A DNA stretch of 64,000 bases from Paraburkholderia oxyphila NBRC 105797 (GCF_000685075.1 NZ_BAYD01000006.1:157864-221863); one strand, 5' to 3'; counted from the first letter of the stretch, positions 49,182 to 57,744 are shown. Notes: a model not told the origin generated them from the sequence alone. A program made the numbers and translations.

Positions 49182-49997
49182 GTGGGCGAAACCGCGAACG
49201 GGCAGCACGGCCAGTACGCGCATGAGGCGCAGAGCAGCGCGCATGCCGAGGCCGAGCGCAGCCGCCGTTTTCAGGCGCTGGCGCTGCCGCATCTGGACGC
49301 CGCGTACAACCTGGCCCGCTGGCTCTCGCGCAATCCCGGCGACGCCGAGGACATCGTGCAGGAAGCGTTTCTGCGCGCGTTCCGCTTCTTCGACGCGTTT
49401 CGCGGCGAACAGGCGCGGCCCTGGCTGCTCGCGATCGTGCGGCGCGTCTGGTACGACGAATGGCGGCGGCGCGCGGGCGCGGAAGAAGTCACGCCGTTCG
49501 ACGAATTGCGCGACGACCAGCCGCCCGACGGCTGGGACACGGGCAGCGCCGACCCGGAAACGCTCGCGATTCGCGCCGAGGACACGCGGCGCGTGCAGGA
49601 GGCGCTGCAGCGCCTGCCGGTGGAGTATCGCGAGGTGCTGGTGCTGCGCGAGCTGGAGGAGCTGAATTATCGCGAGATCGCGACGGTCATCGACGTGCCG
49701 ATGGGCACGGTGATGTCGCGGCTCGCGCGAGGCCGCAGACGCCTTGCCGCGCTGCTGGCGGCGCCGGGGCATGGCAATGCTGCGCCTTGCGACACCGGCG
49801 TGGCAGGACAGATGCAGGGGCAGGCGAGCAGCACAGGCAGCAAGACGGATTACGGGGAAAGCAGCAAAGCGTGGAGACCATCCGGCCGGGGGCCCGACGG
49901 CCGGTTCCGTGAGGAGCCGGCCGTCGACGGCGGACCGCGCGGGCCCAGTGATCCGCTTGCGCGCGGCCCTGCTACGGAGGCGCCAGATGAACTGTGA
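49182..49997 (+). CDS. ECF-type RNA polymerase sigma factor
   Basis: From GTG 49182, after GAGGGGACGAC, the protein has 271 residues; ATG 49056 in frame is an alternative. Region 2 covers YNLARWLSRNPGDAEDIVQEAFLRAFRFFDAF. Region 4 covers RLPVEYREVLVLRELEELNYREIATVIDVPMGTVMSRLARGRR. After about residue 195 comes a tail of about 75 Gly/Ser/Pro-rich residues, uncommon in this family. The last 11 bases overlap the anti-sigma gene, showing coupled translation. Confidence 0.9.
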   Translation: MGETANGQHGQYAHEAQSSAHAEAERSRRFQALALPHLDAAYNLARWLSRNPGDAEDIVQEAFLRAFRFFDAFRGEQARPWLLAIVRRVWYDEWRRRAGAEEVTPFDELRDDQPPDGWDTGSADPETLAIRAEDTRRVQEALQRLPVEYREVLVLRELEELNYREIATVIDVPMGTVMSRLARGRRRLAALLAAPGHGNAAPCDTGVAGQMQGQASSTGSKTDYGESSKAWRPSGRGPDGRFREEPAVDGGPRGPSDPLARGPATEAPDEL

Positions 49998-50940
49998 CGA
50001 AGCGCGCCCGCTGGTCGACGCGAGCGTCGACCATGAACTTTCCGCCGCCGACGAATGGCGCGTGCGCGAGCATCTCGCTGGCTGCGCGCAGTGCCGACAG
50101 GAGGCCGCGAACGTGCAAGCCATTTCCCGTATGACGCGTGCGGCGCCCTACCATCGGGCGCCGGAAGGCCTGGCCGCGCGCATTGCGGCGGCTTTGCCGC
50201 CCGTGCAGGTCCAGCCTGCGCAAGATGCCTCAAACACCCAGGATGAAGCGCAAAGCGCCGCTGCGGCGCCCCCGCGAGCACGCTTGCGTGGGTTCCGCTG
50301 GCTATGGCCGTTGTCCGGCTCTGGAGCGGGAGCGGCGGGTAGGGGCGGTGGCCATGGCCCCGCACCAGGTGGCGTGCCGGGCGGGGCGGGTGCGCTCGGC
50401 GTGCCCGCAGCGGGCCTTGCATGGCTTGCCGGCGCCGTGTTGATCGTCTGTGCCCTGAGCGTGGTGGCGGTCCTGCATTTGCGCAAACCTGCGGCCGATG
50501 GGGTGTTCGTCGACGAACTCGTGGCGAGCCACGTGCGCGCGCAGATCTCCGGGCGCGACCTCGACGTGATTTCCACAGACCGGCATACGGTGAAGCCGTG
50601 GTTCAACGGCCGTATCGACTATGCGCCGCCTGTGGAGGATTTCACCGCGCAAGGCTTCCCGCTCGTGGGCGGGCGCCTCGATTACGTGGGGCGCGAGCGC
50701 GTCGCGGTGCTGGTCTACCGCTATCGCAAGCACGTCATCGACGTCTACGTCTTCCCGCCGGGCTCGACAGGGCCGATGGTGGATGCGGCCGCGCCGCGCG
50801 CGAGCGACGGCTATGCGCTCGCGCGCTGGCAGGCCGCCGGCATGACCTGGTGGGCCGTCACCGATGCGGGGCCGGATGCGCTTGACGGCCTGCACGCGGC
50901 GCTCGAGGCGCGGCTCGCGGGCGGCGGAAGCGGCGGCTGA
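49987..50940 (+). CDS. Zinc-type transmembrane anti-sigma factor
   Basis: The protein has 317 residues. Residues 1-45 form a ZAS-like domain: [18 protein letters not shown] followed by H29-x3-C33-x2-C36, which binds zinc and holds the sigma factor. A transmembrane helix spans about 142-165 after a Gly-rich linker. The periplasmic end is a domain with a [13 protein letters not shown] segment, unrecognised. It is translated from an overlap with the sigma gene, so the pair should form a membrane-bound switch. Confidence 0.9.
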   Translation: MNCDEARPLVDASVDHELSAADEWRVREHLAGCAQCRQEAANVQAISRMTRAAPYHRAPEGLAARIAAALPPVQVQPAQDASNTQDEAQSAAAAPPRARLRGFRWLWPLSGSGAGAAGRGGGHGPAPGGVPGGAGALGVPAAGLAWLAGAVLIVCALSVVAVLHLRKPAADGVFVDELVASHVRAQISGRDLDVISTDRHTVKPWFNGRIDYAPPVEDFTAQGFPLVGGRLDYVGRERVAVLVYRYRKHVIDVYVFPPGSTGPMVDAAAPRASDGYALARWQAAGMTWWAVTDAGPDALDGLHAALEARLAGGGSGG

Positions 50941-51062
50941 AACGCAGGCCGCGACCCGGACCGAGACCCGGACCGACGCGCGCCTGCGCGGCGAAATCGG
51001 TCGCCCGACACCGTGCGCGGCCGCGCAAGTCCTTGAAAATACGCCCGAAACCGTAATTCCGG

Positions 51063-51092
51063 TTGCGCGAGCGGGACGGATCGCGCTATACT
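51063..51092 (+). promoter_or_regulatory. Probable sigma-70 promoter of the rpsF operon
   Basis: TTGCGC at 51063-51068 and TATACT at 51087-51092 are spaced by 18 bases, about 65 bases before rpsF. The leader between has a possible stem (CGCCCGGGCGG) that may relate to autogenous control by S6/S18; this last point is a guess. Confidence 0.6.
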
Positions 51093-51157
51093 CTTCGGCT
51101 TCTCACTTGCCGCACCGGTTCCGACGCCCGGGCGGCTTTAATCCACAAGGAGTGAAC

Positions 51158-51529
51158 ATGCGTCATTACGAAATCGTCTTCATCGTGCACCCCGATCAAA
51201 GCGAGCAAGTGCCCGCGATGATCGAGCGTTACAAGAGCACGATCACGTCGCACGGTGGCCAGATCCACCGTATCGAAGACTGGGGCCGTCGCCAACTGGC
51301 CTACATGATCGAGAAACTCGCGAAGGCTCACTACGTCTGCATGAACATCGAATGCGACCAGGCCACGCTCGACGAACTGGAACACGCGTTCAAGTTCAAC
51401 GACGCCGTCCTGCGTCACCTCATCGTCAAGATGAAGAAGGCCGAAACCGGCCCGTCGCCGATGATGAAGGAAGTGCAGCGCGAAGAAGCCAAGAAGGCGG
51501 CTGCTCAGCCGACCGAAGCGCAGGCTTAA
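51158..51529 (+). CDS. rpsF: 30S ribosomal protein S6
   Basis: S6 binds 16S rRNA with S18 in the platform of the small subunit. The protein has 123 residues: [21 protein letters not shown] at the start, the [24 protein letters not shown] core and the [11 protein letters not shown] end. AAGGAG is at ideal spacing. It is the first gene of rpsF-priB-rpsR-rplI. Confidence 0.98.
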   Translation: MRHYEIVFIVHPDQSEQVPAMIERYKSTITSHGGQIHRIEDWGRRQLAYMIEKLAKAHYVCMNIECDQATLDELEHAFKFNDAVLRHLIVKMKKAETGPSPMMKEVQREEAKKAAAQPTEAQA

Positions 51530-51575
51530 TAGAACAAGCCATCAGGATTCAGGCTCAGTTGCGTAGACCAACCGC

Positions 51576-51875
51576 GTGAACAGGCTGCAGCTCACGGCTA
51601 GTGTCGTCGAACGCGAACCGGTGCGGTACACCCCCGCCGGCGTTCCGATCGCCAGCGTCACGTTGCAGCACCGCACGGAGGTCGTCGAGGCCGGCATTGC
51701 CCGCTTCGTCGAGCTCACGATGCCCGCGGTGGCGGCCGGCAAGGCCTGCGGTCTCGTCGAAAGCTGCGAGATGGGCGTGGAAGCGCTCTTCACCGGCTTT
51801 CTGGCGAAAAAGCACCGCAACGCGCGAACCCTGGTGTTTCACATCACCGAAATGCAAGGCACAGGAAAGGACTAA
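51576..51875 (+). CDS. priB: Primosomal replication protein N (PriB)
   Basis: PriB is an OB-fold single-strand DNA protein that helps restart of replication forks. The protein has 99 residues starting with GTG at 51576: [27 protein letters not shown], then [40 protein letters not shown]. The order rpsF-priB-rpsR is universal in betaproteobacteria. It ends 2 bases before rpsR. Confidence 0.95.
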   Translation: MNRLQLTASVVEREPVRYTPAGVPIASVTLQHRTEVVEAGIARFVELTMPAVAAGKACGLVESCEMGVEALFTGFLAKKHRNARTLVFHITEMQGTGKD

Positions 51876-51877
51876 TC

Positions 51878-52153
51878 ATGCCCCGCCCGACTGGTAAGAA
51901 ATTCGACAAGCGTCGTCAACAGCAAAACCCGCTCTTCAAGCGCAAGAAGTTCTGCCGCTTCACGGCTGCAGGCGTCGATCAGATCGACTACAAGGACATC
52001 GAAACGCTGAAGGACTTCATCGGCGAAAACGGCAAGATCACGCCGGCTCGTCTGACGGGTACGAAGGCCCACTATCAGCGTCAGCTGGACACGGCTATCA
52101 AGCGCGCGCGTTTCCTCGCGCTGATGCCGTACACCGACCAGCACAAGGCCTAA
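51878..52153 (+). CDS. rpsR: 30S ribosomal protein S18
   Basis: S18 pairs with S6 on the platform of the small subunit. The protein has 91 residues; [20 protein letters not shown] and [30 protein letters not shown] mark it. Its start lies 2 bases after priB. CACAGGAAAGG is the ribosome site. Confidence 0.98.
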   Translation: MPRPTGKKFDKRRQQQNPLFKRKKFCRFTAAGVDQIDYKDIETLKDFIGENGKITPARLTGTKAHYQRQLDTAIKRARFLALMPYTDQHKA

Positions 52154-52180
52154 CAAGACGACGCGATAAGGAGCAATAGA

Positions 52181-52633
52181 ATGCAGATCATTCTTCTGGA
52201 AAAAGTCGTCAACCTGGGTAACCTCGGCGACATCGTGAAGGTGAAGGACGGTTACGCACGTAACTTCCTGATCCCGAACAAGAAGGCACGCCGCGCAACG
52301 AAGGACGCAATCGCTGAATTCGAAGTTCGCCGCGCTGAACTCGAAAAGGGCGCCGCTGAAAAGCTGGCAGCTGCTCAAGCCGAAGGCGAAAAGCTGAACG
52401 GCCTGACCGTTCAGATCGGCCAGAAGGCTGGCGTGGACGGCCGTCTGTTCGGCTCGGTCACGAACGCGGACATCGCCGTTGCGCTCACGAAGCAAGGCTT
52501 CGCAGTGGAAAAGGCGCAAGTGCGTCTGCCGGAAGGCCCGCTGAAGATGGTGGGCGACCACCCGGTGCAGGTTTCGCTGCACACCGACGTCCTCGTCGAC
52601 GTCACGGTGTCGGTGCTGGGCGAGCACGCCTAA
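52181..52633 (+). CDS. rplI: 50S ribosomal protein L9
   Basis: L9 has 150 residues: [36 protein letters not shown] at the N-terminus, a long helix, and the C-terminal RNA-binding domain with [17 protein letters not shown] terminator follows the gene. Confidence 0.98.
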   Translation: MQIILLEKVVNLGNLGDIVKVKDGYARNFLIPNKKARRATKDAIAEFEVRRAELEKGAAEKLAAAQAEGEKLNGLTVQIGQKAGVDGRLFGSVTNADIAVALTKQGFAVEKAQVRLPEGPLKMVGDHPVQVSLHTDVLVDVTVSVLGEHA

Positions 52634-52688
52634 GCACCCAGGCGGCCTTGGGGTGACCCGAGGTCGTTTGACCGCTGTCATTTCAAGG

Positions 52689-52720
52689 AAGGCAGGAGCC
52701 CCGCGGCTTCTGCCTTTTTT
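52689..52720 (+). terminator. Rho-independent terminator of the rpsF-rplI operon
   Basis: AAGGCAG (52689-52695) pairs with CTGCCTT (52710-52716), with further pairing inside (AGCC to GGCT), followed by TTTT. Confidence 0.8.
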
Positions 52721-52842
52721 GTTGCGCGAGCGCCGCTGCAGTTTTGCCGCCCGCTTGCGGCGCCTTTGCCGCTGGTTTGCTGGCGTCTTGCTGCTGGTTT
52801 CCGCTTGTTCCAGGTAGCCGGCTTGTCCGATAATTGCCCTCC

Positions 52843-54225
52843 ATGAACGCTCCGAAAGATCCCCAACTCGACTCGCTGAAGGTCCCGCCGCATTCGATCG
52901 AAGCCGAGCAGTCGGTGCTTGGCGGCCTGCTGCTGGATAACGCCGCCTGGGACCGGATTGCCGACTTTCTCTCGCAAAGCGACTTCTACCGCTACGATCA
53001 CCGCATCATCTTCGAGCATATCGGCCGCCTGATCGCGGCGACGCGCCCGGCGGACGTGGTGACCGTGTACGAAGCGCTCGGGACCTCGGGCAAGGCCGAG
53101 GAGGTGGGCGGCCTCGCGTACCTGAACGCGCTCGCACAAAACACGCCGAGCGCCGCAAACATCCGCCGCTATGCGGAAATCGTGCGTGACCGCGCGGTGT
53201 TGCGCCGCCTCGTTTCAGTCGCCGACGAAATCTCGGCCGACGCTTTCAACCCGCAGGGCAAGGAAGTGCGGCAGTTGCTCGACGAGGCCGAGTCGAAGGT
53301 CTTCTCGATTGCCGAGGACGGCGCGCGCGGCACCCAGGGCTTCCTCGAAATCGGGCCGCTGCTCACGCAGGTGGTCGAGCGCATCGACACGCTCTACCAC
53401 ACGGCCAATCCGAGCGACGTGACGGGCACGCCCACTGGCTTCATGGACCTCGACCGCATGACCTCGGGCATGCACGGCGGCGAGCTGATCATCGTGGCGG
53501 GGCGGCCATCGATGGGTAAGACCGCGTTCTCGATGAACATCGGCGAATACGTGGCCGTGGAGTACGGCCTCCCGGTCGCGGTGTTCTCGATGGAAATGCC
53601 GGGTACGCAGCTCATCATGCGTATGCTGGGCTCGGTCGGCCGTCTCGATCAGCACCGCATGCGCACGGGCCGCCTGACCGACGAGGATTGGCCCAAGCTC
53701 ACGCACGCCGTGCAGAAAATGAGCGAGGCGCAGATCTTCATCGACGAAACCGGCGGCCTGAACCCGATGGAACTGCGCTCGCGCGCGCGGCGTCTGTCGC
53801 GCCAGTGCGGCAAGCTCGGGCTCATCATCATCGACTATCTGCAGTTGATGAGCGGCTCTTCATCGGGCGAAAACCGCGCGACCGAGATTTCGGAAATTTC
53901 GCGCTCGCTCAAGAGCCTCGCCAAGGAACTCGACGTTCCGGTGATCGCGCTTTCGCAGCTCAATCGCGGCCTCGAGCAGCGTCCCAACAAGCGTCCGGTC
54001 ATGTCGGACCTGCGTGAATCGGGTGCTATCGAACAGGATGCGGACGTCATCCTGTTTATCTACCGCGATGAAGTCTATAACCCGGACAGCCCGGACAAGG
54101 GCACGGCCGAAATCATCATCGGCAAGCAGCGTAACGGCCCAATCGGGCCCGTTCGACTCACGTTCCACGGCCAATACACGAAATTCGACAATTTTGCCGG
54201 GGCGCAGAACTTCTACGCCGAGTAA
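52843..54225 (+). CDS. dnaB: Replicative DNA helicase
   Basis: DnaB is the hexameric 5'-3' helicase of the chromosome fork. The protein has 460 residues, start ATG 52843. N-terminal domain: PHSIEAEQSVLGGLLLDN. Walker A is GRPSMGKTAFSMNI, Walker B region LIIIDYLQLMSG, and the arginine finger area LDVPVIALSQLNRGLEQRPNKRP. It ends EFAGAQNFYAE-like and is intact at its 3' end. A prophage follows immediately, so the inserted element does not break it. Confidence 0.98.
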   Translation: MNAPKDPQLDSLKVPPHSIEAEQSVLGGLLLDNAAWDRIADFLSQSDFYRYDHRIIFEHIGRLIAATRPADVVTVYEALGTSGKAEEVGGLAYLNALAQNTPSAANIRRYAEIVRDRAVLRRLVSVADEISADAFNPQGKEVRQLLDEAESKVFSIAEDGARGTQGFLEIGPLLTQVVERIDTLYHTANPSDVTGTPTGFMDLDRMTSGMHGGELIIVAGRPSMGKTAFSMNIGEYVAVEYGLPVAVFSMEMPGTQLIMRMLGSVGRLDQHRMRTGRLTDEDWPKLTHAVQKMSEAQIFIDETGGLNPMELRSRARRLSRQCGKLGLIIIDYLQLMSGSSSGENRATEISEISRSLKSLAKELDVPVIALSQLNRGLEQRPNKRPVMSDLRESGAIEQDADVILFIYRDEVYNPDSPDKGTAEIIIGKQRNGPIGPVRLTFHGQYTKFDNFAGAQNFYAE

Positions 54226-54249
54226 CTCAAACGTAGCCGGGATGCGGAG

Positions 54250-54274
54250 CATTTGCGCCAAAGTGGCGCAAATG
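54250..54274. terminator. Perfect hairpin after dnaB
   Basis: CATTTGCGCCA (54250-54260) pairs perfectly with TGGCGCAAATG (54264-54274) around AAG. There is no T-run after it, so it may be a transcript-end stem or part of the integration site. Confidence 0.55.
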
Positions 54275-54327
54275 CCGATTGCGCATGCCTGGACGAGTGC
54301 GGCCAGCGGTTCGTGACGATACAATGT

Positions 54328-54365
54328 CGCCGTTTTATGACGGCTATCTTGCCGTTTTGTGACGG
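54328..54365. repeat. Two near-identical hairpin repeats at the prophage border
   Basis: GCCGTTTTATGACGGC (54328-54343) and GCCGTTTTGTGACGGC (54350-54365) differ at one base and each is an inverted repeat with GCCGT/ACGGC arms. They lie between dnaB and the integrase gene. The gene-free stretch 54226-54593 also includes an A+T-rich part at 54470-54510 and the doubled GTGCGTAA (54549, 54561) before the integrase. Confidence 0.65.
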
Positions 54366-54593
54366 CGATCCGAGACCAATTACCGGGATTCCAATGTTCG
54401 GTCGATTCATGCCCACCGAGGGCGAAAACAATAAGGTAAACTAGCGTTCTAAGCGCTCCTATCGAACGATGCCAATTTTTAAGCCCTTGAAAAGTCTAAA
54501 AAAGTTGTCATTCGTTCAATAGGAGCTTCTACAGACGAAGAATCGAAAGTGCGTAACTTGGTGCGTAAGCACCTTCGGCCGGGGGCAACGAAC

Positions 54594-55859
54594 ATGGCAG
54601 CAGCCAACTTCAAGACAAAGACCGCTCGCGACAGGCTGACGCCCCGGCACATGCCGTATTGGGACAACCTCCAGCGGGGTCTTTCCATCGGCTACCGGAA
54701 AAATGCGGGCGAGTTCGGCACGTGGATAGGGCGGCGGGCAAGCGGTGGGCAACCGAAATATCAGTACCAGACCGTTGGCGATGAACGGGGTATGGACTAT
54801 CCGGCTGCGAAAAAGGCGGTGGAGAAGTGGAACGATGAACTGGCGTCCGGGGTCGTCGTTCATACGCGTCAGAAACATACGGTTGCGGATGCGTGCCGCG
54901 CCTATGTGGCAAATCGGCGTGCTCGGAAGGGGGCCGATACCGCCTATGATGCCGAGCGCCGATTCACGCGGTACGTGTACCCGGAAACGTGCGGGCTGAA
55001 AGAGGGCGAGTCTTTGCCTGACGGGAGCAAGAAACGCAAACGCCTGAAGCGCGAAGCCGCGTTTGTCTACGAGAACCCTATCGGGGAGATTCCCCTTGCG
55101 CAGCTTCGCCCCCACGATGTTGAGCGCTGGTGCGATGCGCAACTAGATTCCTGTGACTTCGACCCCGAAGACGACGAAGAGCTATTGCGCGCCAAGGATA
55201 CGATTAATCGTAATCTCAAGTCCCTCAAAGCGGCGCTGAATTACGCCAAAAACAAGCTGAATTGGGTAGCGACTGATAAGGGCTGGAAGGAAGCCGAAAT
55301 GTATAAGCGCGAGGGCGGGAAAGACGTTGGCGCGCGCCGTATCGGATACTTGGACGCCAAGGCGCGCGCGGAATTGCTGGGAGTTCTGCCGGCTGATTTG
55401 CGCAATCTAGCGCAAGCAATGCTGCATATCGGCGCGCGTCCCGGCGAACTAGCTAAAGCGAACGTTAGCAACCTCGATAAGGTTAAGGGGGAACTGACGC
55501 TGACAAAGGGTAAAACCGGCGAACGAACTGTTACGCTTTCGACTAAAGCCCTGGAGTTTTTCAAGGAACAGACAAAAGGACGAATTGGAAACGCGCCGCT
55601 TTTGCCGATGGAAAACGGTGAGCGTTGGTCCGCGCCAATTTGGGGGAGACTGTTCCGCGAAGCCCGCGTATTGGCAAAAATGCCCGATGCGGTTTTGTAT
55701 TATTTCCGGCATACCTTCATCCGGGAATATATCGACCAAGGAATCGATATTTACACGGTCGCCTTGCAATGCGGGACAAGTGTAGAAATCATTGAAACCA
55801 ACTACGGTGGCGCAACAGAAAACCTGCGCGCGCGGCTCGACAAGGTTTCGATACTTTAG
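54594..55859 (+). CDS. Phage tyrosine-type site-specific integrase
   Basis: From ATG 54594 the protein has 421 residues; a GTG at 54549 in frame is possible. The N-terminal half (ARDRLTPRHMPYWDNLQRGLSIGYRK and KHTVADACRAYVANRRA) is the arm-binding and SAM-like DNA-binding part of this family. The catalytic half has the Arg in HIGARPGELA, Lys in the next hairpin (KGKTGERTV), the RHTF box (as YYFRHTF, with Tyr where many members have His), and Tyr nucleophile in ETNYGG. A bidirectional terminator follows. It drives integration of the element and lies beside its expected attachment site. Confidence 0.93.
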   Translation: MAAANFKTKTARDRLTPRHMPYWDNLQRGLSIGYRKNAGEFGTWIGRRASGGQPKYQYQTVGDERGMDYPAAKKAVEKWNDELASGVVVHTRQKHTVADACRAYVANRRARKGADTAYDAERRFTRYVYPETCGLKEGESLPDGSKKRKRLKREAAFVYENPIGEIPLAQLRPHDVERWCDAQLDSCDFDPEDDEELLRAKDTINRNLKSLKAALNYAKNKLNWVATDKGWKEAEMYKREGGKDVGARRIGYLDAKARAELLGVLPADLRNLAQAMLHIGARPGELAKANVSNLDKVKGELTLTKGKTGERTVTLSTKALEFFKEQTKGRIGNAPLLPMENGERWSAPIWGRLFREARVLAKMPDAVLYYFRHTFIREYIDQGIDIYTVALQCGTSVEIIETNYGGATENLRARLDKVSIL

Positions 55860-55908
55860 TACTAGCGGGGCAGTGCCCCACGCATCGCGCGCAATCGACC
55901 GTACAAAG

Positions 55909-55932
55909 AACCCCGCACCAGGCGGGGTTTTT
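55909..55932. terminator. Terminator between integrase and RepL-like gene
   Basis: AACCCCGC (55909-55916) pairs with GCGGGGTT (55922-55929), then more T on the plus strand. It ends the integrase transcript and overlaps the last bases of the convergent RepL-like gene. Confidence 0.8.
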
Positions 55933-56417
55933 CATTCTTCGTCATTCTTAACCACGCGAAGCTTTGCCGCCGAATCAGCCACCGGGGCATTCGGCGTAGG
56001 CTCGTTCGCATCCGATTCGTTGCGATACTTGATAAGCACCGACATACGCTTATTGTGGTCACCCTTGAAGATCACAGACGGATTCAGACGCCAGAGACTG
56101 CGCCGCACTTCCGTAATCACGTTCGCGGATGCGAGGGACGACATGAGCCGTTGAACCGTCTTCAGGCTCGTATTCGTCGCATCCGCGATTTCCTTTTGCG
56201 TGGCAAAGACGCGGTTCTGTGCATCCGCCTGGGAAAGCACCCACAGCAACACTTGCATCTTTGCGTTGCCGACCTCGTCCACCAAATCCAGGATTTCGTG
56301 CAACCAGATTTTGTGGAAACCCGCGTCCCCAACCGTCTTAAGCACAACCTGAGCGTCGATAATCTCGCCGCTATCCTGATCGACCAGGGTACGTTGCCCC
56401 TGAAAGTATGAACCCAT
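55932..56417 (-). CDS. RepL-like winged-helix protein
   Basis: The protein has 161 residues. The central part (KMQVLLWVLSQADAQNRVFATQKEIADATNTSLKTVQRLMSSLASANVITEVRRSLWRLNPSVIF, about residues 53-117) has the winged-helix pattern of the RepL replication proteins of Gram-positive plasmids. These proteins bind repeats near their own gene and allow replication. Here it could be a plasmid-like replication protein of the phage or its regulator. Only the wHTH likeness is seen; the initiator role is inferred. It is transcribed towards the integrase, and a repeat-rich A+T-rich region lies upstream. Confidence 0.62.
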   Translation of the reverse strand: MGSYFQGQRTLVDQDSGEIIDAQVVLKTVGDAGFHKIWLHEILDLVDEVGNAKMQVLLWVLSQADAQNRVFATQKEIADATNTSLKTVQRLMSSLASANVITEVRRSLWRLNPSVIFKGDHNKRMSVLIKYRNESDANEPTPNAPVADSAAKLRVVKNDEE

Positions 56418-56470
56418 GCTGCCCCCGTATGTTCGCCACGGGAGAAGATTAGCACAAAGAGACTCGAATG

Positions 56471-56655
56471 TGACTACTTTTGTGGTCTGAAAAAGTGCAC
56501 GTTAAGTGGTCGTCGTCAGTACGTACAAACTGGTCAGAAAAGTCCACTTTGTGCGCCTCACGAAATACATACTTTGGGCATGCCAAGGTATGTATTTGCC
56601 TAAAAAAGAGGCAGAAGCAGGCCAAAATTGACTACTTTCGCGGTCAAATTTGACC
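56471..56655. promoter_or_regulatory. Repeated motifs upstream of the RepL-like gene
   Basis: TGACTACTTTTGTGGTC at 56471-56487 recurs as TGACTACTTTCGCGGTC at 56629-56645 (15 of 17 bases). A second pair reads TGGTCTGAAAAAGTGCAC (56483-56500) and TGGTCAGAAAAGTCCAC (56531-56547). The second 17-mer ends in a 14-base palindrome GGTCAAATTTGACC (56642-56655). TGGTC-like half-sites appear at least four times. The set looks like operators or iterons for a repeat-binding protein. Confidence 0.6.
56563..56597. repeat. Long inverted repeat upstream of the RepL-like gene
   Basis: The 15-base arm AAATACATACTTTGG (56563-56577) faces CCAAGGTATGTATTT (56583-56597) across five bases with one mismatch. There is no T-run in the right position for a terminator, so a protein-binding site is more likely. 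Confidence 0.75.
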
Positions 56656-57235
56656 ACATACCTCTATACCTGGCGGGGGTTTCCGGACGTTCCCTCTTAT
56701 TCTGCTTTATACGCTCCTGCCAGTTCCCGCGTCCCAATGCACGGCTCCACCCGCACCCGTGTCCACCTAGAATCACACATCTGTAATCCGTGGATCACAC
56801 CGTAAAATCGCGAATAGCACGGTTTGGTTTGCAAGCGTTTGAGGGGTAAAAGGGCAGGGAGCGAAGCGAGCCAAAAAGCTGTGAGGCCCCGACTGCGCGG
56901 CCCAAGGTGCGAGACATTCGGAATCGAGTAGGGCAGTTATGAACCGCATCGGTTTGCCCGCGTCCCTATGCACGGCTGGGCACGGCTCCATTCGGACCCG
57001 CACCCAACCCGCACACAGGGAACCCTCACGGTCCCAGGCTTCGCCCTGACGCGCTTCGCTTGCCTCAATGAGAGATGTTCTTGGCTGCAACCGGGCGGGT
57101 GGTTGGCGTGACTTGGTTGGCGCTGTCGCGCTTTCGATTCGAAAAGCACGAATCGACCAATGGGCTGGTGCGCCCCTTGGAACCCTCGCGCTCGCGCGCG
57201 ACCCTCTCTAACCCCCCAGCGCGTTTCCTGTAGAC
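56656..57235. other. Gene-poor prophage segment with direct repeats
   Basis: These 580 bases hold no supported gene. CCCGCGTCCC[AT]ATGCACGGCT occurs at 56726 and again at 56957, and the second copy carries an added GGGCACGGCT before the shared CCA and CCCGCACCC parts. Frames in the segment (for example one of about 105 codons on the minus strand) lack a ribosome site. The segment may be an intergenic control or origin region. Confidence 0.4.
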
Positions 57236-57260
57236 AAAAAAAGGGGTGCCCAGCCCCCCC
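57236..57260 (-). terminator. Terminator of the 57274 gene
   Basis: GGGG (57243-57246) with CCCC about 57254-57257 around TGCCCAG; the plus-strand A-run 57236-57242 gives seven T on the minus strand. It lies just beyond the secreted-protein gene. Its core AAAAAGGGGTGCCCA is identical to that of the terminator at 59548. Confidence 0.7.
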
Positions 57261-57273
57261 TAAAATTCAGTGA

Positions 57274-57744
57274 TCAAAATGCCTCTCCTGGAGACCATTT
57301 TCTGCACTGATATGTCACTGTGTAAGGGTCACGGTGCACTGTCAAACCAAAATAGGTCATTACCCCTGTTTCTCTGCTAATCTCATACTTAATAACTTGC
57401 GCAAATCCAGGGTAATAGTCGCACTGGTCCCTAGATCCAGCAGCTGATTCACTAAAAGATATAAAATTTTGCCTTATATCGACCTTTTGCATTATGGGGC
57501 ATCCATCGGGGAACACCTGACTATTTTTGGCTTCAAACGTTACGCCATCCTGAAAATAACCCACCTGGTTGCCTTTGTGCAGTTCAATATCTTTCTGCTC
57601 AGGGGTTATGAAAACTAGAAGAGAGTCATCTGTTGAATCGCATCGAAGAATAATTTTCGCTGAAGCGCTATCGAATGCCACCATGATCGCAAATGCTACA
57701 AATAGCAGACGGGATGTTTTACGCGAAACACGAGTGATAGTCAT
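57274..57744 (-). CDS. Exported hypothetical protein (prophage accessory gene)
   Basis: The protein has 156 residues. After a few basic residues a signal peptide follows (LLFVAFAIMVAFDSASA), with cleavage near residue 29. The mature part has four Cys (for two disulfides) and segments like FPDGCPIMQKVD and DQCDYYPGFAQVIKYEI; no family is recognised. It is A+T-rich, has its own terminator and lies among regulatory and late genes, as prophage-carried accessory genes often do. Confidence 0.62.
   Translation of the reverse strand: MTITRVSRKTSRLLFVAFAIMVAFDSASAKIILRCDSTDDSLLVFITPEQKDIELHKGNQVGYFQDGVTFEAKNSQVFPDGCPIMQKVDIRQNFISFSESAAGSRDQCDYYPGFAQVIKYEISRETGVMTYFGLTVHRDPYTVTYQCRKWSPGEAF

Noticed and set aside
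56773..57090. Minus-strand frame of about 105 codons in the prophage gap
   Set aside because: No ribosome site, contains repeat DNA, and no protein likeness was recognised.
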